Virus record (IMG/VR): IMGVR_UViG_3300032048_000640
Span: 1 to 21,205 of that record
Strand: one strand, 5' to 3'
DNA: 21,205 bases
From: a virus
In this document: positions 1 to 6,334 of the stretch, piece after piece
Layout of the letters: each line of letters starts with the position of its first letter
How positions within the stretch are numbered: the first letter of the stretch is position 1
Made by a program: the position numbers and the translations under genes
Notes under the pieces: model-generated
Seen by the model: only the letters and a program-made list of their open reading frames with translations
What the model was told of the DNA's origin: nothing
Database searches by the model: none

Positions 1-258
1 AAGGTTTTGTCGGGTGATGTGTCGTTTGTTGATGAGGCGAGGGTGTGGGTGGAGGCGCAGGAGGGTTTGTGGGATCGGGTGGCTGTTGTGGTGGCTGGGT
101 TGCATGAGGTGGAGCCGGTGAATTTGGAGGAGGGGAAGACGCCGTCGTGGATTTGGCAGGATTGGGCGGTGGCGTTGAGGTCGCCGTGGTCGCGTGATTT
201 GGAGGCGGCTATTGCGTCGGCGGAGAAATGGTTGGAGGGGCGTGCCGTCGCCTCGTAA
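1..258 (+). CDS. Hypothetical phage protein, 5' end probably outside the window
   Basis: The frame is open from the first base of the window to a TAA at 256-258. The first possible start codon is a TTG at position 7, but it has no properly spaced ribosome binding site in view, so the real start probably lies upstream and the entry is treated as partial. The visible 85 codons give a small acidic protein rich in Trp, Glu and Val with no motif I recognise. Codons are strongly G/T-rich (GTG, GTT, TTG, GGG), like the following gene and like the whole plus strand here. Its end overlaps the next gene by 17 bases, which suggests translational coupling within one rightward operon. Function unknown. 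Confidence 0.6.
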   Translation, partial: KVLSGDVSFVDEARVWVEAQEGLWDRVAVVVAGLHEVEPVNLEEGKTPSWIWQDWAVALRSPWSRDLEAAIASAEKWLEGRAVAS

Positions 259-637
259 CGCTCCGCGGCGGCGGGTGGTGAATGTGACGCGGGTTGGCGA
301 CTATGGGGGTGTCCGGTGGGTGCATCGGTTGGATTGTGGTCATTCGGCTGTTCGGAAGCGCCGTGGGGGTGTCCGGTTGGGGTGTGTGGAGTGTTTGGGG
401 GCGCGCGAGTTTGAGTCGTTTAGTCGCGAGTTGGTGAAGGCACCGCCGCCGGTTGTTGATGACGGGTTGGCGGAGGCTGAGGTGGAGGCTGCTAGTTTGC
501 GGGCGTTGGTGGCGGGCCGGTTGGGGGTTCCGCAGGAGCAGGTTGAGGTTGTCGTTGGTGTGGCTGCGAATGGCCGGTTGGGGGTCCGGTCGGGTTGGGT
601 GTGGTTGTCTGCTAGCCAGTTGCGGTCGGTTTTGTAA
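242..637 (+). CDS. Small putative zinc-binding phage protein (131 aa)
   Basis: The chosen start is GTG at 242 because a GGAGG (233-237) sits about five bases upstream; an earlier in-frame GTG at 194 lacks such a site and would give an Arg-rich, unlikely N-terminus. The protein has a CGH motif (Cys32, His34) followed by a CVEC motif (Cys48, Cys51), a pattern that could hold one zinc ion as a treble-clef or ribbon-like knuckle. An alanine/glutamate-rich helical segment and a hydrophobic C-terminus follow. Small proteins with a Cys-Gly-His and a CxxC pair are common in actinophages and usually have no assigned function. It converges with the methyltransferase gene on the other strand and overlaps it by 26 bases at the 3' end. 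Confidence 0.65.
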   Translation: MPSPRNAPRRRVVNVTRVGDYGGVRWVHRLDCGHSAVRKRRGGVRLGCVECLGAREFESFSRELVKAPPPVVDDGLAEAEVEAASLRALVAGRLGVPQEQVEVVVGVAANGRLGVRSGWVWLSASQLRSVL

Positions 638-1259
638 ACACGAGGAGTGTTTCGTGGGGGATGCGTTTGTCGGCGTTGGCTCCGTGCGGTAGCCCGGTTG
701 CGGGGATGATGATGGTGTTGGCGGACTGGTAGCCGATCGTTTTGCAGGTGTCGGTGTGCCATTTGGTGACGTGTTGTATTTCGCCACTGCGGATGTGGTC
801 TTTGATGTTGATGATGAGCGTCCCGCCGGGTTTCAGCACCCGTTTTGCCTCAACCCACGCTTCGTTGTGGAGGTGCCGGTAGTCGCTGCCCCATTGCAGC
901 CCGGCGGATGATCCGTTGGCGAGTTTGTGCCCGAGGTAGTGCCGGTAGGTGTGCCGTTTCGAGTCGTCTTTGGCTTCGTGGTGGTCGGCCATACGGTTCC
1001 CGAAGCAGGGTGAGGTGACGATGGCGTCGAAGGTGTCTCGGTCGTATGGGGTGTTGACGGCGTTGCCGACGATCGTGTCGGGGTGTTGCTTCGCCCAGTC
1101 GGGTTCAATTTCGACACCGATGGTGCGGTAGGGGAGTTGGTGTACGGTGCCGATTCCGGCGAACGGGTCGAGAACGTACAGGTCCGGGTTGTCGCCGAGG
1201 ATTTCGACGATGGCGTCTAAGTGGGCTTGGGCAAACTTTGCCGGATGCGGGATAGGCAT
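612..1259 (-). CDS. Phage DNA methyltransferase (SAM-dependent, 215 aa)
   Basis: The protein is a class I SAM-dependent DNA methylase. Residues 31-38 read DPFAGIGT, the SAM-binding motif I of amino-methyltransferases, and residues 82-92 read TSPCFGNRMAD at the catalytic motif IV position. The order motif I then motif IV, with nothing large between them, matches gamma-type N6-adenine or N4-cytosine enzymes. Motif IV is unusual: canonical enzymes have (S/D)PP(Y/F), here the second Pro is Cys. The following stretch with ADHHEAKDDSKR and a later LKPGGTLIINIKDHIR is typical, from memory, of a methylase family frequent in actinophages. The ATG directly abuts the TAA of the upstream gene with no clear Shine-Dalgarno, so it is probably coupled. 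Likely role: marking phage DNA against host restriction. Target base and site cannot be read from the sequence. Confidence 0.85.
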   Translation of the reverse strand: MPIPHPAKFAQAHLDAIVEILGDNPDLYVLDPFAGIGTVHQLPYRTIGVEIEPDWAKQHPDTIVGNAVNTPYDRDTFDAIVTSPCFGNRMADHHEAKDDSKRHTYRHYLGHKLANGSSAGLQWGSDYRHLHNEAWVEAKRVLKPGGTLIINIKDHIRSGEIQHVTKWHTDTCKTIGYQSANTIIIPATGLPHGANADKRIPHETLLVFTKPTATG

Positions 1260-1514
1260 TTAGGCAACAGTGTCCGGCTCTGGGTCAAGGTTCAGGGGGC
1301 GGAACTCGTTGGCTTGAAACGCACAGATGCCTTCGATGTGTTTCAGGGCGTTCAGCAGGATCTCTTTGTCGTCACGCAACCGTTTGATAAACACGTTTTG
1401 GTCGTCGAATTCGTGAACCAGCGCCGACAGGTACGGCATTCCGATCGACACGAAATCTTGCGGCGTTCCTGTTTCGATCCGTGCCCGAATGTAATCAATG
1501 GCAGATGTTTTCAT
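1260..1514 (-). CDS. Hypothetical protein, 84 aa
   Basis: The start is ATG at 1512-1514, whose ATGA overlaps the TGA stop of the ParB-like gene upstream; this four-base overlap is the reason for rejecting the much longer open frame that continues upstream as a shadow of that gene. The product begins MKTSAIDYIRARIE and is predicted to be mainly helical with mixed charge, with a single Cys (residue 64). No known domain is recognised. Its place between the ParB-like protein and the DNA methyltransferase, with zero or overlapping spacing on both sides, says it is translated as part of this unit. Function unknown. Confidence 0.7.
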   Translation of the reverse strand: MKTSAIDYIRARIETGTPQDFVSIGMPYLSALVHEFDDQNVFIKRLRDDKEILLNALKHIEGICAFQANEFRPLNLDPEPDTVA

Positions 1515-2026
1515 TTGTCTCTGGTGGGGGGTCGTTCGATGTGGATGTCTTCCCCGCCCGTTGATTCTACCGGAATCCATGCCCGGCTGTAAACATGCTC
1601 CTTGACTTTGCGCTTTTTGATGAGCGTCCCGTCGATCAACGTGTCGTATTCGTCGGCGGTCATGTTGAGTGTCGACATCAACTCCACGTCGGTGAACTGC
1701 TTCGTGGCCGCCAACGCCTGCAACGTTGTCGATAAACGCTTCGGCACGATCTGGCCTCTTGCCCGGTTCAAAACGATGTGGAGGATCATGGCCTCCACCG
1801 TTGAACAACTCACCCACCGCACTGGTATGGATAGTTCTAATTTTTGAGCGACTACCCAACGGTGGAAACCGTCGATGATCGTTCCGTCGTCCCGACACAC
1901 GAGCGGATACATGAACCCGTACTCCTTGACTGACCGTTGCATCAGCAGCAGGTCCGGGCGCAACACATGGTTGGTGCGCCAACCAGCGGGCCGCAAATTC
2001 ACGGTCTCTACGGTTTCGATCTCCAT
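1511..2026 (-). CDS. ParB-like (IbrB-like) nuclease-fold protein, 171 aa
   Basis: The N-terminal part fits the ParB/sulfiredoxin-type fold: a short beta stretch, a conserved RSVKEYGFMYPLV segment (about residues 31-43), then IIDGFHRWVVA (50-60), the counterpart of the ParB DGxHR box. An NRARGQ motif (87-92) follows, which I associate with the IbrB/SerK-like branch rather than chromosomal ParB. The C-terminal third is helical. ATG at 2026 is preferred over GTG at 2032 because AAGGTG lies at a proper distance from the ATG and almost touches the GTG; the GTG would add two residues. The gene lies directly behind a PAPS-reductase-like gene, the same arrangement as ibrA-ibrB in Escherichia coli. 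Biochemical activity in phages is not settled: nuclease, CTPase or free-serine kinase-like activities all exist in this fold. Confidence 0.85.
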   Translation of the reverse strand: MEIETVETVNLRPAGWRTNHVLRPDLLLMQRSVKEYGFMYPLVCRDDGTIIDGFHRWVVAQKLELSIPVRWVSCSTVEAMILHIVLNRARGQIVPKRLSTTLQALAATKQFTDVELMSTLNMTADEYDTLIDGTLIKKRKVKEHVYSRAWIPVESTGGEDIHIERPPTRDK

Positions 2027-2028
2027 GC

Positions 2029-3192
2029 TCACACCTTGTCGTCGATCAGGTCGAGGCCATCAGCGTCCGCTGCTGCCTGCAACGCCGCCATCCTCATCTT
2101 ATGCGAACGGGTCTTCGGCCCAACCGGCGACGGCGAAGTCAACCGAAACTCGTTCAGCAACAACGTCCGAACCAGATGATCTATCGGATACGAAAACGGG
2201 TCACCCGTATGCTTCTTGCGGTACTCGGCAACGAAACGTTTCGCATCTGTTGTCCTGCCGGGAGTCAGCATGTTCTCCACGACGCAACGCCGCACCCCGT
2301 CCCAACCTTGAAGGGCGTAACTGTTGATGAGTCGCTCCACGTTGAAATCGCCCCACAGGCGACGCTGAGCATCAATCTCCGGATACGCCCGATACAAGTT
2401 GTCAAAGAATTCCGGCTCCGTGCTGATCACATCAGACAGGCGGCGAGCCGCCACTGAATGCAACGGAATGCCGACACGGGTGTTCGCTCCCGACATGGCT
2501 GCATAGTCGTAGTAGGCGGTGTATCTGGCGTTGTGTTCCTCAGAGATGAACTTGAACACGTCGTCCGTTGTCCAGTCGTAAATCGGTTTCACCATCCGCA
2601 ACGGAATCGCTTTCGACAAACGGTACGGCCGGTTGATGTAGTTCTCGTGGAGTTTCTGAACGACGCTGCGGTACCGAATCATCGACTCGTTGGCCCGCAC
2701 CCCCGTCAGGAACGCCACCCGCCCCCGTTTGCCTTGCATCGTGTAATGATCGATCGGCAACGGAATCGCATCTTCACGGGTCAACCCGAAATGCTCCGCA
2801 GTGATTGCCCACGGCGGAATGTCACGCACAAGGCGACCCAGCCGTTCACGGGCAGCCGACCACAACAACGTGTAGTCGCGTCGACCCAACACCCACACCT
2901 CCTGCCCATGCGGCAGGCAATACCATTCCATGTCCACCCAGTCGTAGCCACGAACCTGCTCAAGGTGTTCCACCACCGCCGGGGACACCATCTCCTCGTC
3001 GCGGAAAATTACTTTCACCGGGCCAAGGCCGCGTTCCTCATGCACCTCTTTCGCAAGGTACAGAACCGCCGTCGAATCCTTGCCGCCCGAATACTGGACA
3101 CAGACCGTGTCGAACGTGTCGTACACATGCCGCATGCGTTGCCGTGCAGCGTCCACACACGAAATGTCGAGAAACATTCGGCGTCGTGCCAT
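2029..3192 (-). CDS. PAPS reductase-family PP-loop protein, IbrA-like (387 aa)
   Basis: Residues 34-41 read YSGGKDST, the PP-loop that binds ATP in the adenine-nucleotide alpha hydrolase/PAPS reductase superfamily. The protein activates a substrate by adenylation or handles a sulfur donor, as in DndC, CysH and IbrA. The length (387 aa) is longer than CysH (about 240) and fits the IbrA-type family with an added C-terminal domain. There is no obvious CysH-type C-terminal ECGxH motif, so assimilatory sulfate reduction is unlikely. ATG at 3190-3192 is taken as start, with a TTG codon immediately before it as an alternative. It lies 10 bases after the small upstream gene and two bases before the ParB-like ATG. 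The pairing with a ParB-like protein matches ibrA-ibrB, known from E. coli as regulators of immunoglobulin-binding protein genes; the molecular reaction is not known to me. Confidence 0.88.
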   Translation of the reverse strand: MARRRMFLDISCVDAARQRMRHVYDTFDTVCVQYSGGKDSTAVLYLAKEVHEERGLGPVKVIFRDEEMVSPAVVEHLEQVRGYDWVDMEWYCLPHGQEVWVLGRRDYTLLWSAARERLGRLVRDIPPWAITAEHFGLTREDAIPLPIDHYTMQGKRGRVAFLTGVRANESMIRYRSVVQKLHENYINRPYRLSKAIPLRMVKPIYDWTTDDVFKFISEEHNARYTAYYDYAAMSGANTRVGIPLHSVAARRLSDVISTEPEFFDNLYRAYPEIDAQRRLWGDFNVERLINSYALQGWDGVRRCVVENMLTPGRTTDAKRFVAEYRKKHTGDPFSYPIDHLVRTLLLNEFRLTSPSPVGPKTRSHKMRMAALQAAADADGLDLIDDKV

Positions 3193-3202
3193 CAATTTCC
3201 GA

Positions 3203-3499
3203 TCAGGTAGAGAAGTGGGGTGCCCGCCTCAAAATCATCGGCGTGCCTTCGCCCAGCCATGCACCAAACGTGTTGAACGACAGATAGTCAACAGCGTCCT
3301 CGTAGGACATGCCGTCGCCGCCGAACATCATTCGTTCGATCATCTTCTCTTCGTCATAAACCAGCACCGGAGGAAAGTTGATACGGGCAGCGTATCCGAT
3401 AACGCAACAATCGAAAAAGTCCCGAGCGCCGGGGCCGTCAAAAATGACGGCGTCAGGGTTGACCTCAGCGAAGTCGTCCCAAAACTCTCCTTTTCTCAT
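3203..3499 (-). CDS. Conserved small phage protein (98 aa)
   Basis: The C-terminal two thirds follow a pattern common in phage and some bacterial small proteins of unknown function: an F-D-x-C-x-I-G segment (residues 29-35), a VYDEEKMIERMM helix, then DGMSYEDAVDYLSFNTFGAW. I recognise the family shape but know no activity. The only available start is ATG at 3497-3499, and its A is the last base of the tmRNA CCA end. There is no Shine-Dalgarno before this ATG, because the upstream bases are the tmRNA acceptor stem, while an AAAGGAGAG sits just inside the coding sequence. Translation initiation is therefore odd and may depend on the unprocessed precursor or on a different mechanism. The gene is first in a run of closely spaced genes (PP-loop, ParB-like, 84 aa, methyltransferase). 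Confidence 0.75.
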   Translation of the reverse strand: MRKGEFWDDFAEVNPDAVIFDGPGARDFFDCCVIGYAARINFPPVLVYDEEKMIERMMFGGDGMSYEDAVDYLSFNTFGAWLGEGTPMILRRAPHFST

Positions 3500-3866
3500 G
3501 GTGGAGTCGGGGGGAATCGAACCCCCGTCCGTCGTGTTTCCGCATTTCCCCGTTCGACCGTCCCCGGTTTACGCCGGGTCGGGTGAAGCATTGCTTGCTG
3601 ATGCGACAGAGTGACCATGCTTCATAATCACTCCCTCATATGTTGTGTGCCCGTCTTTCCGGACTGTCGCCCGATTGGATTGACAAGGATCGGGAATCCC
3701 TGTGGGATTTAGATTAGGCAACCCTCCTCTTCGAGAAGAGCAGCGAATTCTGCATCCCAATCGCACGAGTATGAATCGGCGGTTGTTGTTGGTGCCCTGT
3801 TTAGCGAGTCTGAGCAACTCGGGTCGCGGGTAGTGCTTCTTCACGGCGTCGAAACCGATCGACCCC
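3499..3866 (-). ncRNA. ssrA: Transfer-messenger RNA (tmRNA) with encoded CCA
   Basis: The RNA has a tRNA-like end formed by a seven-pair acceptor stem (5' GGGGTCG against 3' CGACTCC), a discriminator A, an encoded CCA, and a T-arm of five G-C pairs around TTCGATT. The 5' end is followed by GGTTTCGAC, the conserved tmRNA 5' signature. The length of 368 bases is normal for a one-piece bacterial tmRNA. Between the tRNA-like ends lie a short reading frame (see tag entry), an adjacent CTCTT/AAGAG hairpin and regions able to form the usual pseudoknots. tmRNA works with SmpB to free stalled ribosomes and to tag the nascent chain; no smpB is seen here, so host SmpB would be used. Phage-encoded tmRNAs are known, for example in cluster C mycobacteriophages. 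The gene heads the leftward operon and has its own strong promoter. Confidence 0.95.
3709..3780 (-). other. tmRNA tag-peptide reading frame
   Basis: Inside the tmRNA, a frame starting with GCC at 3778-3780 encodes a 23-residue tag that begins ADSYSCD, ends EEEGCLI, and stops with TAA at 3709-3711. The frame was chosen because GCC GAT TCA (Ala-Asp-Ser) equals the opening of the Mycobacterium tag, which I recall as ADSHQRDYALAA, and because it sits just after an A-rich single-stranded stretch as expected for a resume site. The tag is about twice the usual length, strongly acidic (seven Asp or Glu residues), and lacks the usual C-terminal LAA degron. A competing frame offset by one base ends in KRRVA and has no resemblance at its start. 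Confidence 0.75.
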
Positions 3867-3875
3867 GTGCCGTCA

Positions 3876-3904
3876 ATCATACCCGATTCGGGCAAAGTCG
3901 TCAA
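3876..3904 (-). promoter_or_regulatory. Sigma70-type promoter for the tmRNA operon
   Basis: Reading leftward, TTGACG (3899-3904) and TATGAT (3876-3881) are separated by exactly 17 bases; each hexamer has five of six consensus bases. The tmRNA 5' end at 3866 lies nine bases beyond the -10 element, so the transcript can begin at or within a few bases of the mature RNA. The same promoter may feed the genes down to the methyltransferase. Confidence 0.8.
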
Positions 3905-3964
3905 CAGCCGATTTGCAATCGTCAAGCATTTACGATAAACTACTTGAACGGATCACCAAAGGGG

Positions 3965-3994
3965 TTGTCACACATAATCCCTACACTGTATGTA
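3965..3994 (+). promoter_or_regulatory. Weak candidate promoter for the GHKL-metzincin gene
   Basis: TTGTCA (3965-3970) is a fair -35 element; 18 bases later TATGTA (3989-3994) is only a partial -10 match. It lies just upstream of the plus-strand gene and points towards it. The 153-base gap between the divergent tmRNA and GHKL genes must hold a rightward promoter, but this assignment is tentative. Confidence 0.3.
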
Positions 3995-4019
3995 AACCCC
4001 TATCGAGGAGGCAGTACCT

Positions 4020-5453
4020 ATGAACAAATGGTTTGACGTAGACAAAGAAGGCTTCGGGCAACTCATGGCCGACCGACCAAAGGTCGCCATCCTGCACGAC
4101 CTCATCCAGAACATTCTCGACGAGGACGCCACCGTAGCCACCGTCACGCTGAAACCAATCAGCGGTCGACGCGGCCGGGCGCTCCTCACCGTCACCGACG
4201 ACGTACCCAACGGATTCGCCGACCTGCGCGACGCCTACACCCTGTACAAGGCATCCCGAAAGAAGAACGACCCCACCAAGCGCGGCCGCTTCAACGAAGG
4301 CGAAAAGTTCGTCCTATCGCAATGCGACGAGGCTGAAATCGTCACCACCACAGGCGGTGTCCGCTTCAACAAAGACGGCACCCGAACCTCGCTACGGCGC
4401 ACCACCGACCGCGGCTCAACCTTCACCGCCGTCATCCGACTCACCCACGACGAAGTCGCCACCATGTGCGCACAGGTGCAAGCGATGATCGTTCCCGAAG
4501 GAGTCTTCGTCCTCGTCAACGGAACCCCGCTCAAGGGACGCAACGCTATCCGCACCATCGAAGCAACCCTCCCCACCATCATCACCGACGAAGACGGCAA
4601 CCTCACCCGCACCCGGCGAGCCACCACCATCCACATCGACGAGTTGGGCGAAGGAGAAACCCCGCACCTATACGAAATGGGTATCCCTGTCGTCGAAATC
4701 GACACACCATGGCACATCGACGTACAACAGAAAGTGCCGTTGAATCGGGACCGCGACAACGTCACCCCCGCCTACCGGCGTGACCTGCTCGCCTACGTCC
4801 TTGACGAAACCGTCGACCTGCTCACCGAAGACACCGCCGCAGAATCGTGGGTCAAGGACGCCCTCCCTGCCGCCGAAGCAGACACCGTGAGACAGGCAAC
4901 CACGAAAATATTTGGCAAAGGCTGGGTCATCGGCACCCCCGCCGATCGTGAAGCCGACAAGAACGCCATCGCCAACGGCGTCACCGTCGTCGGCGGAGGG
5001 GCGTTGGGCAAAGACGCATGGGAGGCCGTCCGGGCAAGCGGATCAGCAAAACCGTCCGCCGACAAATACTCCCTTGGACACCGCACCGACCCCCGCGGGT
5101 ACAAACCCAAAATGGCAGAAGTGACCCCGTTCACCACCGCCGTCAAAAAGTACGCCCTCAAAGTCTGCAAGTTCCTTCTGGACGAGGACTACTTCGAAAT
5201 CGACCTACAGGACGACAGCCGCTTGCCGTACAGCGGCATGTACTGCGGGCGACGCATCGTCATCAACCTCCACTCGTACAAGAAGATCGAAGACAAAGAC
5301 GAGTTCGGTCGGGCACTCGACGACCTGCTGATCCACGAATGCGCCCATCGGTACAGCGGAGACCACCTCACGATGCAATACATCAAAGCCTGCACCCAAC
5401 TGGGAGCCAAACTGCGAAACCTTCCGACCCGGTGGCGGGCCGAGGTTGGCTGA
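4020..5453 (+). CDS. GHKL (Hsp90-like) ATPase with C-terminal metzincin-like zinc site (477 aa)
   Basis: The N-terminal ~140 residues carry GHKL ATPase motifs in order: an N-box like DLIQNILDE (27-35, Asn31 for Mg, Asp34), TVTDDVPNGF (57-66) in place of the usual DxGxG, and RGRFNEGEKF (88-97) as a lid-type G2 box. A middle region includes QKVPLNRDRDNV (237-248), which recalls the transducer-type loop of Hsp90/MutL/gyrase B proteins. The C-terminus contains HECAHRYSGDH (439-449): His439, His443 and His449 are spaced as in the metzincin HExxHxxGxxH zinc motif, with Glu440 as candidate general base, although the Gly is shifted by one position. A strong GAGGAGG at 4005-4011 fixes the ATG. The gene is alone on the plus strand between two leftward units. 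Role unknown; ATP-driven peptidase, chaperone or defence/counter-defence protein are possible. The ATPase call is firmer than the peptidase call. Confidence 0.82.
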   Translation: MNKWFDVDKEGFGQLMADRPKVAILHDLIQNILDEDATVATVTLKPISGRRGRALLTVTDDVPNGFADLRDAYTLYKASRKKNDPTKRGRFNEGEKFVLSQCDEAEIVTTTGGVRFNKDGTRTSLRRTTDRGSTFTAVIRLTHDEVATMCAQVQAMIVPEGVFVLVNGTPLKGRNAIRTIEATLPTIITDEDGNLTRTRRATTIHIDELGEGETPHLYEMGIPVVEIDTPWHIDVQQKVPLNRDRDNVTPAYRRDLLAYVLDETVDLLTEDTAAESWVKDALPAAEADTVRQATTKIFGKGWVIGTPADREADKNAIANGVTVVGGGALGKDAWEAVRASGSAKPSADKYSLGHRTDPRGYKPKMAEVTPFTTAVKKYALKVCKFLLDEDYFEIDLQDDSRLPYSGMYCGRRIVINLHSYKKIEDKDEFGRALDDLLIHECAHRYSGDHLTMQYIKACTQLGAKLRNLPTRWRAEVG

Positions 5454-5464
5454 TCCTGCCTGAA

Positions 5465-5506
5465 GATGACGGCGGGTCAGAAAGGAGAAACACCCCCGCC
5501 GCCATC
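5465..5506. terminator. Hairpin between convergent genes, possible terminator
   Basis: GATGACGGCGGG (5465-5476) pairs with CCCGCCGCCATC (5495-5506), twelve positions with one mismatch around an 18-base loop. It lies 12 bases after the GHKL stop, between convergent genes, where a terminator is expected. No clear T-run follows on either strand, so intrinsic termination is only suggested. Confidence 0.35.
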
Positions 5507-5551
5507 CTCATTTGGCGGGCCATGCCTCTTTGGGGGTAGAGGCTGGCGTCA

Positions 5552-5569
5552 GCAACCTTAGTAGGTTGC
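5552..5569 (-). other. Stem-loop just after the stop codon of the SAP-tailed gene
   Basis: GCAACCT and AGGTTGC form a seven-pair stem around a four-base loop, three bases downstream of the TAA on the minus strand. A stem with the same GCAACC/GGTTGC core lies after another leftward gene near 13.94 kb. No T-run follows. It may end transcription, protect the mRNA 3' end or bind a protein. Confidence 0.45.
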
Positions 5570-5572
5570 GAG

Positions 5573-6334
5573 TTACAGGGGCGGAACTTGCTGGAGTTTG
5601 CTCGCCAACAGTTCGACTGGCGAAGGAACCGGGGCACGAAGGGCATCGATCAGATCGGCCTTCTTCATTTGGTTTGCCCCATCGATCTCTGTAGCCAACG
5701 CCCGAAGTTCCACAACCTTGAGGTCTTCAAGTTCCCGTACCGGCTCTGGCTCCGTAACCAAATCCTCGCCACCCAACGCATCCTCAATCAACGCCCAGTC
5801 CAAAGCACCCGGCCCCTGAGTCTCCAAGCCCGGCATGTGATGGGCAGCGCAAACTCCGCTGAACTCAGTCCACTCGTTCATTAGCAGCACATCAGCCAAC
5901 GCTTCCTGTCCGGGGGCGGACCCCGGACGGACGACAGCCGGTGCGCCAACCGCCTCAACAACCTTGCTGATGATCAACGCTATCCACGACATGTCGTAGG
6001 TGTTCGGCATGTCGCCAAGGTGTTTGATGATCCGCAGCCATGCTGTTTGGCCGCGCTGATGCGCCATCTGCACGTTGGAAATCTGGATAACTGGAGCAAA
6101 CTTGAGGTCGATGTGCTGATAGACGCGGCGGTTCTCAACGTCGAGCGTGAAGTGCCCGACATAGCCCTGCTCCCCCATGCTCCTGACCGCTCCATCAAGG
6201 TTGCCTGCCCCAATGTTGTCGATCACTACACGGTTACCAGATTTGGTGGTGCGAGATTCGCCCGTGAGGGGACCAATCAGACCCAGCCCCTGCACGATGA
6301 TTTCAGAATCGACAAACGGTAGACGTTCACTCAT
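5573..6334 (-). CDS. Phage protein with C-terminal SAP/HeH-like domain (253 aa)
   Basis: The last fifty residues contain ELEDLKVVELRALATEIDG followed by a KKADLIDAL segment (about 201-232), the helix-extended loop-helix pattern of SAP, HeH and Rho N-terminal domains that often bind DNA or RNA. The main body (1-190) has mixed alpha/beta character and no recognised domain; it contains a LDWALIEDALGGE acidic helix before the tail. The ATG at 6332-6334 overlaps the stop of the nuclease-like gene as ATGA, so it is co-translated with it and lies in the ssb operon. A role on DNA during replication or recombination is plausible from context and tail, but not shown by the body of the protein. Confidence 0.75.
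   Translation of the reverse strand: MSERLPFVDSEIIVQGLGLIGPLTGESRTTKSGNRVVIDNIGAGNLDGAVRSMGEQGYVGHFTLDVENRRVYQHIDLKFAPVIQISNVQMAHQRGQTAWLRIIKHLGDMPNTYDMSWIALIISKVVEAVGAPAVVRPGSAPGQEALADVLLMNEWTEFSGVCAAHHMPGLETQGPGALDWALIEDALGGEDLVTEPEPVRELEDLKVVELRALATEIDGANQMKKADLIDALRAPVPSPVELLASKLQQVPPL

Noticed and set aside
194-241. Earlier GTG start for the zinc-binding protein gene
   Set aside because: It would add an Arg-rich stretch read from within the upstream gene and has no ribosome site, whereas GTG 242 has GGAGG at suitable spacing.
1515-1982. Long upstream extension of the 84-aa gene (240-codon frame)
   Set aside because: It overlaps the ParB-like gene in another frame, has shadow-like Arg/His/Pro composition, and the ATGA overlap gives a clear internal start.
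3499-3570. tRNA gene suggested by the T-arm and CCA end
   Set aside because: No anticodon arm or D-arm follows at tRNA distance; the matching acceptor strand lies about 360 bases away next to the tmRNA 5' signature.
3569-3925. 118-codon minus-strand frame across the tmRNA
   Set aside because: It runs through the tmRNA body and promoter, and its sequence is explained by the RNA gene.
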